Of a stretch of 34,924 bases of DNA, positions 1 through 8,435 are shown piece after piece. Below the pieces are notes generated by a model, which had not been told where the DNA came from, did not search any database, and saw only the letters and a program-made list of their open reading frames with translations. The first letter of the stretch is position 1; each line of letters starts with the position of its first letter. A program made the translations under genes and the position numbers. This DNA is from Planctomycetota bacterium (GTDB lineage Bacteria > Planctomycetota > UBA1135 > UBA2386), in the NCBI GenBank assembly GCA_027621295.1, contig JAQCBR010000036.1, positions 1-34,924 of the forward strand, given 5' to 3'.

Positions 1-1
1 C

Positions 2-3000
2 CGTTATGTGACGGTCCGCATCCTCAAGCGGGACGGCGCCGGTCGTGAACACGAGGTCGCGAGCCTGTCCTCGGTCGTGAACTCGGTCGGCTCGGCGTTC
101 CCTGCGACGCAGGTCTTCGACGTCTACCTGTTGGCGATCGAGAGCATCCCCGGCTGGTGGGTGTTCATGGAGTCGATCGTGCCGTTCGTCGAGTCGGCGA
201 TCACCGACCTCGAGAGCCGCAACCCTGGTCTGGCCGTGCGGACGCACTGGATCACCAAGTCGAGCTTCGGCCGTGATCGCGCGTACCGCCCGTTCATCAA
301 CGACGAGAACGACAGCAACGAGGACGTCCCGAGCATCTACTTCTACCCCGGCGCGATGCCGGCCGGGAACGCGTCGAACTACTACTACGTGCCGGATCTG
401 ATGAAGGCCCGGATCGCGGTCGACGGGGTCGAGCAGAACGGCTTCGACGAGGACCTCAACCCGTACCCGTACGCACTCGCCGACTGGTACAACCACGCGA
501 TGCGCTACCCGCGCGCCAAGGAGCTCCACGAGCAGCGCCGGGACGCGGTGCTCGAGCGCGCCGAAGAGATCCGCCAGGCGTCGCTGCTCGGCATCCAGGC
601 GCCGGAACCGCTCGACGACATGTCGGTCGAGCCGCCGCTCCAGGTCCTGCTCGAGGACATGGCGTCGAATCCCGACGCCTATCGACACGCGCTGCTCGTC
701 AATCTGCACGGCGAGCTGCTGCCGGTGCCGCCGCTGCGCAACTACTCGGATCCGGCCAAGCTGCCCGAAGTGCTGCCGGGAGTCCGTGCGGTCACGCACC
801 CCGAGGAGCTGCGCACGCAGAGCCCGGTCGCCGCCCCGAGCGGTTCCGACACCGATGTCCGCCTCCGCGTCTATGCCTACATGACGGAAGAGGACTGGGA
901 GCCGTCCTACGGCGTGATGCCGGACGATCACCCGATCCTCGTCGAGGTGATGGACATGGACCTGACGGACGGAAGCAACTCCGGTCTCGTCGCCCCCGGC
1001 GTGTCGGTCAAGAACCTGCCGGGTGGCGTCTACGTCGACGGGGACAACAACTACTACCCCTTCCGCAACGCGAAGAACCGGATGGTGCACTCTCTCGAGG
1101 ACCGGGAGATGTCGTACACGTGCTGGTACGTCGATCGCGGCAACGGCCAGCGCAAGTCGACGCTGTTCGTGCTCTACAACACGCCGGTCATCGCACCGGC
1201 CGCGGACCAGCGCGGGCTCTACCAGACCACGCGGGCCCGTCCCTACGGCCTCGCCTACGTGCCCGGTCCGGTCGAGGGCGCACGCGACTTCTCGCGCGAT
1301 CTCGCGTCGACCGGGGACGGCCCGAAGAACTCGGCGCGCTGGGTCATCGAGATCCCGAGTGCGACCTGGGACGAGTCGAGGTTCCGGACGCCCGAGGGCG
1401 GTAGCTACGACCCGCGCAGCCTGTCCGATCCGGACGTGACGCTGACGGTGCGGACACGCATCCACGACGCGAACGGCGGTCAGAACTGGTGGGACTACGG
1501 CACGTGGCCGAACGGCGCCGACAGCCGTGTCATCGAGCCGCAGAACCTGTCCGAGACCTACACGTGGTGGGCCTCGACCCGCGATGCGGTCCCGTTCACC
1601 GAGCGATCCCAGTTCCTCGGTGACCCGCGTCACAATCCCTACAAGGACCTGCTCAGCGGGGACCCCGACTTCGGCGACGGCTACAACTGGTTCTTCGACT
1701 CGCTGGCCAACAACAGCGAGAACGCGAAGTCCGACCATCCCGGCATCGCCCGGACATGGAACCGCTGGAACACCGGTCCGCGCTTCGACGTGCCGCGGTT
1801 CATGGAGCTGTACCGGACGGCGATCGTCGGTAGCCGTGCGATCTACACGACGCTGTCCGGCTACTCGAACTACTACGTCGGGCTCGGCAACGAGATCGGC
1901 TACGACTCGTCGAACGGCTATCCGAACTCGATCCCGGTGTCGCTCCGCCCGTGGGGTGGTTCACCGGGCTCGACCAGCTACATCAACAACATCACGTCCT
2001 CGAGGGCGCTGGTCCGCGACTACCAGGCGGATGGCGAGCACTGGTGGGGGATGCCCTGGCTGGGCGAGCTCTACCCGGACAACGTGTTCGACACCCAGTG
2101 GATGGCGCTCGATGCCCAGGGGCGCGTGCAGGGGAACCTGTCGGCAGGATGGCCGCACTTCCGCCGCGCCGACGAGTCCGTGGTCTACACGGCCTCGCAC
2201 TCCCGGGCCTACGGAACGGCGATGCACAACAGCCATCACCGGACCAACACTCGCGGCTGCGTGAGCTTCTTCAACAACGGCTCGAGTTCGGCCCACTTCA
2301 ACCACCACTTCCAGAGTGGCAACGGCAACCTGGTCGGACCGGGGCTCGAGATCGCGGAGAACTACGGCTTCCCGATCCCGGCGCAGACCTCGATCACCCG
2401 GCCGTTCAGCATTGCGACGGGCGGCAACACGCCGCCCGAGTACGGCTACGTGCCCTACAGCACGGACCGGTTCCACATCGAGTTGACCCGGCAGTTCTAC
2501 GACCACCCGGGCGGCAACATCGGGTCGGGTCTCGTGCAGTTCGAACCGCCCAACCGCTCGCAGGCGGCCTGGATGGTCATCAACGGCATCGCGGAGACCA
2601 CGCAGAGCGGTTCGTCGTTCCTCGCGAAGTACTGCCTGCTGTCGATGTTCCAGTCGTACTTCGAGCTCGGCGATCCGGCGCTGCAGTTCCGGATCGAACA
2701 GCCGCCGCGCGTCGAGATCATGGCGCCCACCGAGATCTCCGAGATCATCGACCCGGCGCAGATCGAGGTGCAGTTCGAGACGGAGTGGCTGCGCTGGGAC
2801 CGGCTCTCCTACACCGAGAGCACCCCGGCCGGCTTCGCCGAGGACGAGTCGCAGCTCGAGTACGCGATCTACTACTCGCCGGACAACGGCATCACCTGGC
2901 GCTACGTGCAGGATGAGTCGCCGGCGGTGACCGGCCAGCTGCCGAGCGATCCCCAGTACGTGGTGGCCGACCAGGGCACCGGCGCCGAGGTCTACTCGTG

Positions 3001-3118
3001 GTCGACGCCCTCCGGGCAGTTCCCCGAGGGCTCCTACCTGGTGCGCGTCGAGGCCTACCGCCGCGGCCGTTCGATGCACTACTCGGTCCACCAGACGCGG
3101 TTCTACGTCGAGCGATGA
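2..3118 (+). CDS. Very large exported protein, 5' end cut by the window
   Basis: The reading frame is open from the first bases of the window (residues R-Y before the GTG at 8), so the visible 1,038 codons are most likely the C-terminal part of a longer protein. The first visible residues, VTVRILKRDGAG then EVASLSSVVN, look like the last beta strands of a pilin-type domain, so the missing N terminus may be a prepilin segment; this is inference. The middle is rich in Tyr, Trp, Asn and Gly, as in secreted proteins. A stretch ending FELGDPALQFR (about bases 2648-2695) weakly recalls the LLGDPALxL tail of C25-type (gingipain-like) peptidases, but I see no convincing catalytic dyad. The last ~140 residues (from about 2700) look like an Ig/fibronectin-like beta-sandwich containing YYSPDNGITWRYV. 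The stop overlaps the start of the next gene (ATGA), which implies coupled translation and a shared role with the pseudopilin. Function unknown. Confidence 0.8.
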   Translation, partial: RYVTVRILKRDGAGREHEVASLSSVVNSVGSAFPATQVFDVYLLAIESIPGWWVFMESIVPFVESAITDLESRNPGLAVRTHWITKSSFGRDRAYRPFINDENDSNEDVPSIYFYPGAMPAGNASNYYYVPDLMKARIAVDGVEQNGFDEDLNPYPYALADWYNHAMRYPRAKELHEQRRDAVLERAEEIRQASLLGIQAPEPLDDMSVEPPLQVLLEDMASNPDAYRHALLVNLHGELLPVPPLRNYSDPAKLPEVLPGVRAVTHPEELRTQSPVAAPSGSDTDVRLRVYAYMTEEDWEPSYGVMPDDHPILVEVMDMDLTDGSNSGLVAPGVSVKNLPGGVYVDGDNNYYPFRNAKNRMVHSLEDREMSYTCWYVDRGNGQRKSTLFVLYNTPVIAPAADQRGLYQTTRARPYGLAYVPGPVEGARDFSRDLASTGDGPKNSARWVIEIPSATWDESRFRTPEGGSYDPRSLSDPDVTLTVRTRIHDANGGQNWWDYGTWPNGADSRVIEPQNLSETYTWWASTRDAVPFTERSQFLGDPRHNPYKDLLSGDPDFGDGYNWFFDSLANNSENAKSDHPGIARTWNRWNTGPRFDVPRFMELYRTAIVGSRAIYTTLSGYSNYYVGLGNEIGYDSSNGYPNSIPVSLRPWGGSPGSTSYINNITSSRALVRDYQADGEHWWGMPWLGELYPDNVFDTQWMALDAQGRVQGNLSAGWPHFRRADESVVYTASHSRAYGTAMHNSHHRTNTRGCVSFFNNGSSSAHFNHHFQSGNGNLVGPGLEIAENYGFPIPAQTSITRPFSIATGGNTPPEYGYVPYSTDRFHIELTRQFYDHPGGNIGSGLVQFEPPNRSQAAWMVINGIAETTQSGSSFLAKYCLLSMFQSYFELGDPALQFRIEQPPRVEIMAPTEISEIIDPAQIEVQFETEWLRWDRLSYTESTPAGFAEDESQLEYAIYYSPDNGITWRYVQDESPAVTGQLPSDPQYVVADQGTGAEVYSWSTPSGQFPEGSYLVRVEAYRRGRSMHYSVHQTRFYVER

Positions 3119-4191
3119 GGTCTCCCATGTCCTGCACCGAGCGATCCCGCCCCCGTTCGTCGACCGCGCAGCGCGGCGACGGAGGCTTCACGTTCGTCGA
3201 GGTCACGATCGCGGCGGCTCTGATCCTGATCCTCGCGTGGCTGGTCGCGTCGCTGATCATCGACGGCACGCGCGCGCAGAAGTTCGCCGAGCGTCAGTCC
3301 CGCGTGACCGAGATCACGCAGGACATCGTCGACGAAATGCGGAGCTCGCTCGGCGCGTCGATCCGGATCTTCGGCGCCGACCCGGTCGGCGAGGACTACC
3401 GGAACCGGCTCGTGCTCCAGCAGGGAATGCGCCCGCCGCTGGTCGGCGGCCGGCTGCCTGGGATCGTGGCTGCCGGCTCGTTCGATCTCGAGCTCCCCGC
3501 GGAGCTGCGGACCGGCAACGAGCTGCTGATGGCCCGCTTCGCGTGGACCGACGAGTTCCGCACCGAGACCGACGCGGTGTTCCGCGTCGACGTCTACCGC
3601 CTCGAGTTCTGGTACCTGGCGGTCGACGGTCTCGGCCCCCGCGAGGGTGCGCCCGACGGACTCAACCTGGCCCGCTGGGTCAGCGAGCCCCTCGCGGACA
3701 GCGTGCAGATCGATCGGATCACGGACCCGGCCGAGAAGGAGGCGGTCCTGCGCCACCTGCGCGAGGCTTCACCCGGCACTGACGGCCGCATCCGCGACGC
3801 GGTGTCGGTGGTCTGGCACGTCGGCGAGGACCCGAGCACCGTGGGGACGTTCCAGTCGATCCGTGAGGACGGGACGCTCGAGACCTCGCCGCCCGCCGGA
3901 CGTCCCGCGACCTGGGAGATCGAAGGCGACACACGCCTCAGCGACCCGGACATCCTGGTCTACCGGCACCACTCGGTCGCGACGAACTTCGCCCGTTCGG
4001 TCATGGGGGTCGGGCGATTCGGGCTGGTCAGCTCGGACGGCGACGGCTTCCCGCACGGATTCGAGGTCCAGGTCATCGGCCCGTCCGCGGCGCGCCAGAT
4101 CCTGCTGCACCTGTCCCTGGTCAGCTCGAACAACAACGGCCGCCGCGGGTTCTACGACATGCAGGTCGTGGTCGACGTTCGGGATCTGTGA
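3115..4191 (+). CDS. Prepilin-type N-terminal cleavage/methylation protein (pseudopilin)
   Basis: This 358-residue protein has a class III signal: a basic leader ending GDGG, then FTFVEV and a hydrophobic helix (about residues 30-48). The expected prepilin peptidase site is G24|F25, and Glu29 is the +5 glutamate needed for assembly. Such proteins are built into type IV pilus or type II secretion pseudopili in the inner membrane. The rest is a large beta-rich domain without recognised motifs. It is longer than most minor pseudopilins (often about 200 residues), though GspJ-like planctomycete proteins can be this size. The start at 3115 overlaps the previous stop by 4 bases; an in-frame ATG at 3127 is an alternative and leaves the cleavage site unchanged. 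No secretin, ATPase or prepilin peptidase lies in the window, so the system it serves cannot be named. Confidence 0.85.
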   Translation: MRSPMSCTERSRPRSSTAQRGDGGFTFVEVTIAAALILILAWLVASLIIDGTRAQKFAERQSRVTEITQDIVDEMRSSLGASIRIFGADPVGEDYRNRLVLQQGMRPPLVGGRLPGIVAAGSFDLELPAELRTGNELLMARFAWTDEFRTETDAVFRVDVYRLEFWYLAVDGLGPREGAPDGLNLARWVSEPLADSVQIDRITDPAEKEAVLRHLREASPGTDGRIRDAVSVVWHVGEDPSTVGTFQSIREDGTLETSPPAGRPATWEIEGDTRLSDPDILVYRHHSVATNFARSVMGVGRFGLVSSDGDGFPHGFEVQVIGPSAARQILLHLSLVSSNNNGRRGFYDMQVVVDVRDL

Positions 4192-4205
4192 GGGTGGGCG
4201 CAGCC

Positions 4206-4235
4206 TTGCGCCGCCTCGGGACGCGCGGGTAGACT
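4206..4235 (+). promoter_or_regulatory. Candidate promoter for rpoZ
   Basis: TTGCGC (4206-4211) and TAGACT (4230-4235) are 18 bases apart, 29 bases before the rpoZ start. The -10-like box continues as TAGACTCC, a form seen before several other genes here. The -35 half lies within a short inverted repeat (GGCGCA-GCCT-TGCGCC, 4197-4212) that follows the previous gene and could act as a weak terminator. Matches to sigma-70 consensus are only partial. Confidence 0.35.
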
Positions 4236-4264
4236 CCCCGCCCCTCGAATCCGGGGTTTGAGCC

Positions 4265-4480
4265 ATGGAAGACACCCTCCCGCAGAAGCTCGTGCGCCAG
4301 GTCGGCGGCTCGTTCCAGCTGACCGCCCTCCTCCAGCGCCGCGTCCGTGAGCTCGTGCGCGGCCAGAAGCCGCTGTTCGAGACCCGCGAGCGCAACTACA
4401 TCAAGATCGCCTCGGAAGAGCTCGCCCGCGGTCTGATCGAGCTCGTCCCCGAAGACGAGCCGCGCGGCTTCGAGATCTGA
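4265..4480 (+). CDS. rpoZ: DNA-directed RNA polymerase omega subunit
   Basis: This 71-residue protein matches the small omega subunits of GC-rich Gram-negatives. It opens with a helix of the type LVRQVGGSFQLTALLQRRV, continues with LVRGQKPLFE, and ends with a helix IKIASEELARGLIELVP. Omega binds the C-terminal part of the beta-prime subunit and helps assemble core polymerase. The N-terminal helix aligns with the conserved region in which a group of residues normally reads RF.L...A..RA..L. The classic Arg-Ala pair is modified here to RRVRELV, as in shorter omega forms. It is a single gene between the pseudopilin pair and an exported protein. In many genomes rpoZ sits next to gmk and spoT, but not here. 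The start ATG is the only one that gives the full helix. Confidence 0.75.
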   Translation: MEDTLPQKLVRQVGGSFQLTALLQRRVRELVRGQKPLFETRERNYIKIASEELARGLIELVPEDEPRGFEI

Positions 4481-4611
4481 TCCGGAGCCCCGAGGAGGGA
4501 ACCCCCCGGAGGCGCCGATCCCGGCTCGGGACGCGCCCCTGACCGGCTGGAGGCCAAGGTCACATCCGGCCGATGAGAAGGCGTGGAACCGTTTCGTTCC
4601 GGAGCCGCGCC

Positions 4612-5475
4612 ATGAGACCAAGCCTCGCCGTCGTCACCGTTCTCTTCCTCGCCGGGACCGTCGTCTCACAGGAAGGCACCGAGCAGTCCGGGAGCTCCAC
4701 CGGCTCCACTCGCGAGTGGATACGGAAGGAGATCGAGGCCAAGGAGAAGGCGATGCGCGAGGGCAAGGTGGTCCGCAGCAACGTGCGAATCGCCGTCCGG
4801 CTCCAGAACGGCAGCCGCCTCCGCGGCGTCGTCAAGAACGGCCGCTTCATCGAGAAGCACGACGGTCTGATCTTCGTGCCGAGCGAGCGCGTCAGCGAAG
4901 GGGCCGGTCTGCGCCTCTGGTACTACGACCAGACCAACAGCTACATCTTCCTGCCGTGGGGGACGATCGCCGAGCACACGATCGGCGAGGTCCTGAGCGA
5001 CGACGACGTCACCAAGATGGGCCTCGAGATGGATCGCCAGGCCCGCGCGGCGCGTGCCCGGGTCGTGAAGCCGGGTGCGGACAAGACCGCAGAGGGTGAC
5101 GGCCGGCCCAAGGACGTCGACGCGCCGCCGACGCCGCCCGGTGGAGTCGTGACCAAGGCGCCGGCGAAGCCGGCCTCGCAGCTGACCGCCGAGCAGAAGG
5201 CGCTGCTCGCCGAGTTCCCGCCGAGCGCGGGTTGGAGCCTCGAGAAGCTGAAGGCGCTCGAGCTCCGGAAGATCCAGGTGAACGTCTGGCCGAACGAGAA
5301 GGAGAAGCGCTTCATCGACTCGTTCGGCGAGTGGAACGAGGCGTCCCGCATCCAGCAGGAAGAGGCCGAGGCCAACGGCGAGCCGATCCCCGCGCCTGTC
5401 GTGGTCACGCCCCCGAAGAGTGGCCCTGCCGATCCCAGCACCGAGCGGTCGACGCGCCGCGAACGGCGTCGCTGA
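4612..5475 (+). CDS. Exported protein of unknown function with a possible small beta-barrel domain
   Basis: This 287-residue protein starts with a clear Sec signal (MRPSLAVVTVLFLAGTVVSQ), which is why I chose the ATG at 4612 over the in-frame ATG at 4573. After a charged helix (KEIEAKEKAMREGKVV), residues about 56-125 hold alternating strands including VRLQNGSRLRGVVKNGRF and a Tyr/Trp-rich strand. This resembles an SH3- or Sm-like small barrel, but that is only a pattern judgement. A Pro/Lys/Ala-rich linker follows, then a charged region and a basic end (RRERRR). I do not recognise a named family. It lies between rpoZ and fabD with 131 bases before it and 80 after, so it may be transcribed on its own. 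It probably acts in the periplasm. Confidence 0.7.
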   Translation: MRPSLAVVTVLFLAGTVVSQEGTEQSGSSTGSTREWIRKEIEAKEKAMREGKVVRSNVRIAVRLQNGSRLRGVVKNGRFIEKHDGLIFVPSERVSEGAGLRLWYYDQTNSYIFLPWGTIAEHTIGEVLSDDDVTKMGLEMDRQARAARARVVKPGADKTAEGDGRPKDVDAPPTPPGGVVTKAPAKPASQLTAEQKALLAEFPPSAGWSLEKLKALELRKIQVNVWPNEKEKRFIDSFGEWNEASRIQQEEAEANGEPIPAPVVVTPPKSGPADPSTERSTRRERRR

Positions 5476-5555
5476 CCGGTCCAGGAGACCGCGAGCCCGC
5501 CGCCGCGCCAGTCTTTGGTCTTGATCCGCGGGGCGGGCAGCGGATCCTTCGCGGC

Positions 5556-6476
5556 ATGAAGACCGCGTTCGTGTTCACGGGCCAAGGCTCCCAGTTCCCG
5601 GGAATGGGCAAGGATCTCGCCGAGGCCTTCCCGATCGCCCGCGAGACGTTCGACGAGGCCGACTCGGCCCTCGGGGAGTCGATCTCGGGGCTCTGCTTCG
5701 AGGGGCCCGAGGACCAGCTCGCGCTGACGGTCAACACGCAGCCTGCGACCCTGGCCGTGTCGATCGCCGCGTTCCGCGCCTACGGCCAGACCCCGGACCT
5801 CGCTGCTGGCCACTCGCTGGGAGAATACTCGGCGCTGACCGCGGCCGGCTCGTTCGCGTTCGGGGACGCGCTCTGCCTCGTGCGCGAGCGCGCGCGGCTG
5901 ATGCAGGAAGCGGTGCCGGCCGGCACCGGCGGAATGGTCGTGCTCCGCCGGATGAACGCGGACGAAGCGCGCGGTGTTGCGGCGAAGGTCACGCGAGGGG
6001 TCTGCGACGTCGCGAACTACAACGCGCCCGGCCAGGTCGTGCTGTCGGGTGCGTCCGAGGCGATGGACGAGGTGATGGAGATCGTCGGGCCCCGCGGCGG
6101 CCTCCGGCTCAACGTGTCGGTGCCGTTCCACAGCTCGCTGCTCCGCGATGCGGCCAAGGCGTTCGGCGAGGTGCTGCGCAGCGTCGAGGTCCGGGACCCG
6201 GCGTTCCCGATCTACTGCAACGTCGACGCCGCACCGGTGACCACCGCCGATGCGATCCGCGACGCGCTCGAGCGTCAGTTCGCGGGCTCGGTCCTCTGGC
6301 AGGACAGCGTCGAGCGCATGCTGCAGGACGCGAGCGTGCGACGCTTCGTCGAGTTCGGCCCCAAGCCGACCCTCGCGCGGATGGTCACCCAGATCGCCGG
6401 GCACGTGGGCGTCGAGGACGTCGTCGCCGAGGCGGTCTGCACTCCGGACGACGTCACGCGCCTCGCCGCGTCATGA
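5556..6476 (+). CDS. fabD: Malonyl-CoA:ACP transacylase
   Basis: FabD moves malonyl from CoA to acyl carrier protein, the entry to type II fatty acid synthesis in the cytoplasm. The 306-residue length is typical. Visible motifs are the N-terminal FTGQGSQFPGMG (residues 7-18), the nucleophile elbow GHSLGEYSA with Ser87, the substrate-carboxylate arginine in ERARLMQ (Arg112), NYNAPGQ (154-160) and the catalytic His192 in VPFHSS. The ATG at 5556 gives the standard N terminus (MKTAFVFTGQGS); the longer open frame upstream has no supporting similarity. No clear Shine-Dalgarno precedes it. Its stop overlaps the lpxK start by 4 bases, so acyl supply and lipid A synthesis genes are translationally coupled. 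The usual fabH, fabG and acpP neighbours are not in the window. Confidence 0.97.
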   Translation: MKTAFVFTGQGSQFPGMGKDLAEAFPIARETFDEADSALGESISGLCFEGPEDQLALTVNTQPATLAVSIAAFRAYGQTPDLAAGHSLGEYSALTAAGSFAFGDALCLVRERARLMQEAVPAGTGGMVVLRRMNADEARGVAAKVTRGVCDVANYNAPGQVVLSGASEAMDEVMEIVGPRGGLRLNVSVPFHSSLLRDAAKAFGEVLRSVEVRDPAFPIYCNVDAAPVTTADAIRDALERQFAGSVLWQDSVERMLQDASVRRFVEFGPKPTLARMVTQIAGHVGVEDVVAEAVCTPDDVTRLAAS

Positions 6477-7462
6477 GCGTCGGCACCGGCGTCCTCCGCG
6501 CCGGACTGTGGCCGCTGTCCCTGCTCTACGGCCTGGTCACCGAGCGCCGCAACGCGGCCTACGACCGTGGGGCCGCCGCCACGCATCGTCTCGACGTGCC
6601 GGTGGTCTCGGTCGGCAACCTGACGGTCGGCGGGACCGGCAAGACCCCGCTGGTCGTCTGGCTCGTCGAGCGTGCGCTGGCCGCAGGCCGCAGACCCGGC
6701 GTCCTCGCCCGCGGCTACGGGCGCGCGAAGGGCGCCGCGCTCAACGACGAGGGCATGCTGCTCGCGGGGCGCTTCCCCGGGCTGCCCCAGGTCCAGGACC
6801 CGGATCGGGTTGCCGGGGGTCGCCGTCTAATCGACCGCGGAGATGTGGATGTCGTGATCCTCGACGACGGCTTCCAGCATCGGCGCCTCGCGCGGGACAC
6901 CGACCTGGTCTGCGTCGATGCCGGGGCGCCGTTCGCCAACGGGCTCCTGCTCCCGGCCGGAGACATGCGCGAGCGCACGCGCGGCCTCGCCCGGGCGTCG
7001 GCCGTCGTGCTGACGCGAGCCGGAGCGGTGGGGGACGCGGAGCGACGCTCGTCGATCGCACGTGTGCGTGCGGCTGCGGGTCGCGACCTGCCGGTCTTCG
7101 TCACCGATCACCGTCCGTTCGACCTCGGGGTGATCGGCTCGCCGGAGATCCGACCGCTCTCGGAACTCTCGGGTCAGCGCGTCCACCTGCTGTCGGCGAT
7201 CGCGAAGCCGGCTGCGTTCGAGTCGATGGCGCGAGTTCTCGGCGCGGAGATCGTCGCGCACCATGTGCGCCGCGATCACCACGTGCACGCTCCCGCCGAG
7301 GTCGCGCGCGTGCGGGCTCGGGCGGACGCGGATCGGGCCCTGCTCGTCGTCACCGAGAAGGACGCGGTCAAGCTCGGGAGCGAGGCCGAAGGCGCACTCG
7401 TGCTGCGCATCGGACTGGCGTTCCTGGGCCCGGAGCCGCAGCCAGCCGAGGTGGGGCTGTGA
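6473..7462 (+). CDS. lpxK: Tetraacyldisaccharide 4'-kinase
   Basis: LpxK phosphorylates the 4' position of the lipid A disaccharide at the inner-membrane cytoplasmic face. The 329-residue protein has a hydrophobic N-terminal anchor (about residues 8-22), the diagnostic P-loop region VSVGNLTVGGTGKTP (45-59), RGYGRAKG (80-87), the acidic motif LNDEGMLLA (Asp92) and the active-site motif DDGFQHRRL (131-139). These match the residues that place ATP and the catalytic base in characterised LpxK proteins. The start ATG overlaps the fabD stop (ATGA), and its stop overlaps the GTG start of the next acyltransferase, so all three are probably made from one transcript. Its presence shows that the organism makes a phosphorylated lipid A. 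Confidence 0.96.
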   Translation: MSVGTGVLRAGLWPLSLLYGLVTERRNAAYDRGAAATHRLDVPVVSVGNLTVGGTGKTPLVVWLVERALAAGRRPGVLARGYGRAKGAALNDEGMLLAGRFPGLPQVQDPDRVAGGRRLIDRGDVDVVILDDGFQHRRLARDTDLVCVDAGAPFANGLLLPAGDMRERTRGLARASAVVLTRAGAVGDAERRSSIARVRAAAGRDLPVFVTDHRPFDLGVIGSPEIRPLSELSGQRVHLLSAIAKPAAFESMARVLGAEIVAHHVRRDHHVHAPAEVARVRARADADRALLVVTEKDAVKLGSEAEGALVLRIGLAFLGPEPQPAEVGL

Positions 7463-8370
7463 GCACTCGGCATATCACGGTCGCGCACCGGATCGAGTTC
7501 GCGTTGACGATCACCGGGATCCGCGTGCTCGGTTGGCTGCCCGAGCGGCTCGGCTACGCGGCGATGTCCGCGATCGCGTGGCTCTGGCTCCTCTGCGTGC
7601 CGGCGCGCCGTCGCCTCGGGCGCCAGCATCTCGAGCTCGCGTTCCCGGGGCGGTTCACGCGGCGGCAGGCGGGTCGGGTGCTCGCGAGGAGCACCGCCAA
7701 CGCGTTCCAGAACGTGCTCGACATGCTGCACGCCGCGCGCCACCTCGAGCGCGGCACGATCCGCGAGCGGATCGACCTGAGCGAAGCGACGAAGAACCTG
7801 ATCGAGCCCCCGTACTTGGGGATCTCGCCCCACCTGGGTTCCTGGGAAGTGGGCGGGCTCGCGATGGCGATGCTGAGCGGGGAGGCGCACGCGATCGGCC
7901 GGGTCCCCAAGAACCCCCTGATCGCGCGCTACCTGCGCCGGTGCCGGGAGCGGATCGGGCTCGTCCTCCACGATCGGAGAGGCGGGATCCGACCGACGGC
8001 GCGCGCGCTCGCCGACGGCAAGGTGGGGCTCCAGGTCATCGACCAGAACCAGCGCAAGCGCGGTGTGTTCGCGCCGATGTTCGGTCGGATCGCCAGCTGC
8101 GAGCGCGCGGCGGCGACGCTGGCGGTGCGGCGTGGGTATCCGATCGTGCCGGCGGTCGCGTTCCGCGTCGGGTCGGGCTTCCGCTTCCGGATGATCCTGC
8201 TGGAGTCCTTCGTGCCCGGGCGCGGCCAGGACCCCGAGCAGGACGTCTACGAGGCGGTGCTGCAGATCAACGAGCGCGCCGAGCAGCTGATCGGAATGGC
8301 TCCGGAGCAGTATCTGTGGATCCACGACCGCTACCGGACCCGTCCGCCGGCCGAGGACTCCGTCGAGTAG
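7459..8370 (+). CDS. LpxL/HtrB-family lipid A acyltransferase
   Basis: This 303-residue protein belongs to the late lipid A acyltransferases, which add secondary acyl chains from acyl-ACP at the inner membrane. A hydrophobic N-terminal helix (about residues 14-46) precedes the signature HLGSWE, an HX4E motif with His125 and Glu130. Downstream are GRVPKNPLIARYLRR, the glycine-rich IDQNQRKRGVF and the terminal WIHDRYRTRP, all in the order usual for HtrB-like proteins. The start is GTG at 7459, overlapping the lpxK stop as GTGA. Sequence alone does not separate lauroyl (LpxL) from myristoyl (LpxM) or later-acting paralogues, so I give no symbol. It is followed by 65 bases and then hldE. Confidence 0.92.
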   Translation: MSTRHITVAHRIEFALTITGIRVLGWLPERLGYAAMSAIAWLWLLCVPARRRLGRQHLELAFPGRFTRRQAGRVLARSTANAFQNVLDMLHAARHLERGTIRERIDLSEATKNLIEPPYLGISPHLGSWEVGGLAMAMLSGEAHAIGRVPKNPLIARYLRRCRERIGLVLHDRRGGIRPTARALADGKVGLQVIDQNQRKRGVFAPMFGRIASCERAAATLAVRRGYPIVPAVAFRVGSGFRFRMILLESFVPGRGQDPEQDVYEAVLQINERAEQLIGMAPEQYLWIHDRYRTRPPAEDSVE

Positions 8371-8415
8371 CGGGCGCCGCGCCGCGCCGGCCTCGTTCGC
8401 GCGGAGCCCTTCCGC

Positions 8416-8421
8416 TAGAGT
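8416..8421 (+). promoter_or_regulatory. Candidate -10 element for hldE
   Basis: TAGAGT, continuing as TAGAGTCCGCCG, ends only 14 bases before the hldE ATG. If used, it would give an almost leaderless message, which fits the lack of a Shine-Dalgarno (CTTCCG directly before ATG). No good -35 is visible in the expected place. Confidence 0.3.
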
Positions 8422-8435
8422 CCGCCGTCCTTCCG

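Noticed and set aside
1023-2916. Other-frame open frames within the first large gene, on both strands
   Set aside because: They are Arg/Thr/Ser- or Ala/Gly-rich shadows, and the long frame is continuous with the protein-like sequence.
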